Shown here one piece after another: positions 5,178 to 6,940 of a DNA stretch of 6,940 nt. Within the stretch, counting starts at the first letter, position 1, and each line of letters opens with the position of its first letter. A program made the translations under genes and the position numbers. The notes beneath the pieces are model-generated. The model was not told the DNA's origin, searched no databases, and was given only the letters and a program-made list of their open reading frames with translations. The DNA is from Paracoccaceae bacterium (GTDB taxonomy: Bacteria > Pseudomonadota > Alphaproteobacteria > Rhodobacterales > Rhodobacteraceae), in the NCBI GenBank assembly GCA_015485375.1, contig WFTU01000280.1, positions 1 through 6,940 of the forward strand, given 5' to 3'.

Positions 5178-6568
5178 TGGCCGATCCGGCTGTTGTTGCC
5201 TCCACAGAGGCGAGCACACTAAACACGCCGAGCATTACGGTTAACAACCCGACGAACGCTTCGGGTGACGAACTGTATTACTTCGTGTCGTCTGCGTCTG
5301 CCTATGCGGTTGGGACACCCACAGGCCTGACGCTAATACAGACGTTCACCGGCAACGGCGACCGGATTGTTCAGTGGTTTTCCAAAACGTCCGGCGGCAG
5401 TGAGCCTTCGACCGTAACATTTTCCGGCGGGTGGACTGACCGCGTAGCGTTCGCATACTCGATCAGCAACGTTGGGAGCACCGGCACCCCAGCGACGTCA
5501 GAGGGCTGGGGCTCTTCGATAACGGCCCCGTCGATAACCGTTTCCGCTGGGAGCATGTCTTTCGACTTGTTCTTTGCCAGAAACGAAACAATCACCTATG
5601 CGTCGGCTGATCACAACATTGACAGCAACTCGACGTCATTCGCGATTGATACGAACGTCGGACTTTCGGCGGGGGCGACCGGCGATAAAACCGCGACGAT
5701 GGCCGGTAGCACCAATTGGGGCGGCGCTCAAATTGAAATTCTCGGGACGTCTGGCGGGACAACGATAACCTCAAACGTCCCGGTAACGACTGTATCAGTT
5801 ACGGCCCCGGCCCCCACAACGACCACCACCACGGTTTCGTCCGTTCCGACCACCGCGGTATCCGTTTCCGCGCCGGTCCCAACTACCACCACGGAGATTG
5901 TTTCAGCGGTTCCGGTAACGAGTGTTTCGGTTTCCGCGCCCGCACCAACAACCACCGAAACAGCGGCTGTTCCCGCTACACCGGTAACGGTGACAGCGCC
6001 GACGCCGACCACGGCGACGACCGAGGTTTCAAGCGTTCCCACGGCCACGGTTTCGGTCGCCGCGCCAGTCCCGACGACCACGACCACGGTTGTTTCGCTT
6101 GTCCCGGAGACACCAGTAACCGTTACGGCCCCCGTGCCCACCACGTCGCAAAGCGGGGTCACGGATTCGCTGGTTCCGGTTACGACCGTCACGGTTACGG
6201 CCCACGACGCAACGACGAATGTTGTTGCCCTGGACAGCGGCAGAACCGGCGGCGCTTGGCTTCCGATCATCTACGTGGACGAAAACGGCGACCCGGTTGA
6301 CAAGAAGGAAATCAAGAAGGCCGTAAAGAAGGTCAGGCGGCAGGCGAAGAAGTCAGCCCCGAAGGTGGCGCAGGAGGCCCGCCAGCAGGCGACCGTGGCA
6401 ATCGAGGCGCTGGATCTGGCCGTTCCCACCGCTGCCCCGTTGGATGATCTGCTGGAAGCGGCGCGGCGCATTGATGAAAGAACCGAGCGGCTGATTGAGA
6501 TATTCGTTCAGGCGCAGGAAAGAAACCGGCAAGACGAGGCGGCGCTTCTCTTGCTACTTGCAGCATAG
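5177..6568 (+). CDS. Fibre-like structural protein with Pro/Thr-rich repeat stalk
   Basis: This 463-residue protein has three visible parts. Residues 1-195 are strand- and turn-rich (ASGDELYYFVSS, VTFSGGWTDRVAFAYSI, ITAPSITVSAGSMSFDLFF), like beta-sandwich domains of phage surface proteins. Residues 201-349 are seven tandem repeats of about 22 residues, VPxTxVxVxAPxPTTTT. Residues 361-463 begin with LPIIYVDENGDPVDKKE, continue through a very basic helix (KKAVKKVRRQAKK, 380-392) and amphipathic helices, and end in LLLLLAA. There is no cysteine, and residues 172-355 have no Lys or Arg. The order globular domain, extended stalk, helical oligomerisation or anchoring domain suggests a head fibre, decoration or adhesin; this is inference. 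Only a weak GGTGA (5169-5173) precedes the start, so translation probably depends on the preceding gene through TAATG. Confidence 0.85.
   Translation: MADPAVVASTEASTLNTPSITVNNPTNASGDELYYFVSSASAYAVGTPTGLTLIQTFTGNGDRIVQWFSKTSGGSEPSTVTFSGGWTDRVAFAYSISNVGSTGTPATSEGWGSSITAPSITVSAGSMSFDLFFARNETITYASADHNIDSNSTSFAIDTNVGLSAGATGDKTATMAGSTNWGGAQIEILGTSGGTTITSNVPVTTVSVTAPAPTTTTTTVSSVPTTAVSVSAPVPTTTTEIVSAVPVTSVSVSAPAPTTTETAAVPATPVTVTAPTPTTATTEVSSVPTATVSVAAPVPTTTTTVVSLVPETPVTVTAPVPTTSQSGVTDSLVPVTTVTVTAHDATTNVVALDSGRTGGAWLPIIYVDENGDPVDKKEIKKAVKKVRRQAKKSAPKVAQEARQQATVAIEALDLAVPTAAPLDDLLEAARRIDERTERLIEIFVQAQERNRQDEAALLLLLAA
5777..6223 (+). repeat. Seven tandem ~66-bp repeats coding a Val/Pro/Thr-rich stalk
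   Basis: Units start at 5777, 5843, 5909, 5969, 6035, 6101 and 6173. Their lengths are 22, 22, 20, 22, 22 and 24 codons, with a degenerate seventh of about 17. Each begins with VP, alternates Val with Thr or Ser, then gives AP-x-PTTTT (the seventh replaces this with AHDATT). Protein consensus is well kept while the DNA copies differ at many synonymous sites, so the array is not a fresh duplication. Length changes are whole codons, which keeps the frame. This is a likely site of copy-number variation. Confidence 0.9.
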
Positions 6569-6577
6569 AGGCAGAAA

Positions 6578-6925
6578 ATGGCGACAATCACCCCGACGCG
6601 CAGTTCCCCGGCGCGCAATATCGAAAAGGTTGTCTGGGCTTCCCAGGCCACCGGAGACACGGCCACCGGCATTCAGCCGAACGGCATTGTGCGCGGTTCG
6701 GTGCAATTCACCGGCACATTCGGCGGAGCTACCGCTGTTTTGCAGGGTAGCAATGACGGCACGAATTGGGCCACGCTGAAGGACCGCACGGGAACGGCGA
6801 TTTCGGCAACGGCTGCAGGTATGTTCGACATTGAAACCGGCGCGCTGCAAATCCGTCCGTCCACGTCTGGCGGCACGGCTGACAGCATCACCACGACGTT
6901 CATTCAGCGGCATCAATCTGTCTGA
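6578..6925 (+). CDS. Beta-rich phage protein with SNDGTNW motif, function unknown
   Basis: This 115-residue protein starts at an ATG with AGAGG (6567-6571) six bases upstream; that site overlaps the TAG of the previous gene. It is small, cysteine-free and rich in Thr, Gly, Ala and Ile. The central stretch VRGSVQFTGTFGGATAVLQG followed by SNDGTNWATLKDRTG (residues 38-72) is the most distinctive part. From memory, QGSNDGTNW-type segments occur in many small phage structural proteins, and a similar strand-loop occurs in discoidin-like carbohydrate-binding beta-sandwiches. A later QIRPSTSGGTADSITTTFIQR looks like the closing strands. A particle-surface or glycan-binding role is possible; only the beta-rich character is directly supported. 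Its TGA overlaps a following ATG (TGATG at 6923-6927). Confidence 0.8.
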   Translation: MATITPTRSSPARNIEKVVWASQATGDTATGIQPNGIVRGSVQFTGTFGGATAVLQGSNDGTNWATLKDRTGTAISATAAGMFDIETGALQIRPSTSGGTADSITTTFIQRHQSV

Positions 6926-6940
6926 TGGCTGTTTTTGTCT
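6925..6940 (+). CDS. Probable start of the next gene, cut by window edge
   Basis: An ATG at 6925 overlaps the preceding TGA and opens MAVFV before the window ends. The same kind of stop/start overlap joins the other genes in this block, which is the main reason to believe it. No ribosome-binding site is evident, so coupling would be needed. Five codons say nothing about function. Confidence 0.35.

Noticed and set aside
5777..6223. CRISPR array
   Set aside because: The repeats are contiguous, in frame and protein-coding, with no spacers and poor DNA-level identity.
5728..6270. Minus-strand open frame of 180 codons, itself repetitive (VVVVGTGA pattern)
   Set aside because: It is the complement of the Thr/Val/Pro repeat codons; the plus-strand frame has a start, context and flanking domains.

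Overview
The window is part of a tailed-phage or prophage genome: the packaging and head-assembly block plus the first structural genes after the portal. Every gene I can support is on the plus strand, and they are tightly packed. By eye the DNA is moderately GC-rich. The large terminase and P22-type portal resemble those of phages and prophages of GC-rich Proteobacteria (an alphaproteobacterial host is my guess, not shown). A P22-type portal suggests a short-tailed (podovirus-like) particle, but no tail gene is in view.

Layout. (1) 2-316: 3' end of an unrecognised helical protein. (2) 317-799: a 483-base gap with no convincing gene but an unusual density of potential RNA hairpins, one possible intrinsic terminator and a possible pseudoknot just before the next gene. 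(3) 800-973: a 57-residue unknown protein. (4) 994-1239: an 81-residue probable small terminase or small packaging protein. (5) 1229-2626: large terminase with ATPase and nuclease motifs. (6) 2599-2663: a junction where a perfect 10-bp inverted repeat presents a ribosome-binding site and start codon in its loop, followed by a 14-codon open frame whose stop overlaps the portal start. (7) 2656-4725: P22-like portal with a heptad-repeat C-terminal region. (8) 4725-6925: three cysteine-free, beta-rich, Thr/Ser/Gly-rich proteins, the middle one carrying seven mucin-like repeats. (9) 6925 onward: a probable next start.

How they work together. The small protein(s) and large terminase would recognise, cut and pump DNA through the portal ring into the prohead. 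The three beta-rich proteins are probably surface components of the particle (decoration, head fibre or adhesin), by composition and position only. Junctions at 1229/1239, 2619/2626, 2656/2663, 4725, 5177 and 6925 all overlap stop and start, so translational coupling seems to run through the whole block. Scaffold and major capsid genes are not in view and may lie downstream.

The most interesting points are the hairpin plus mini-ORF between terminase and portal, the structured gap before the packaging genes, and the repeat-bearing fibre-like protein.
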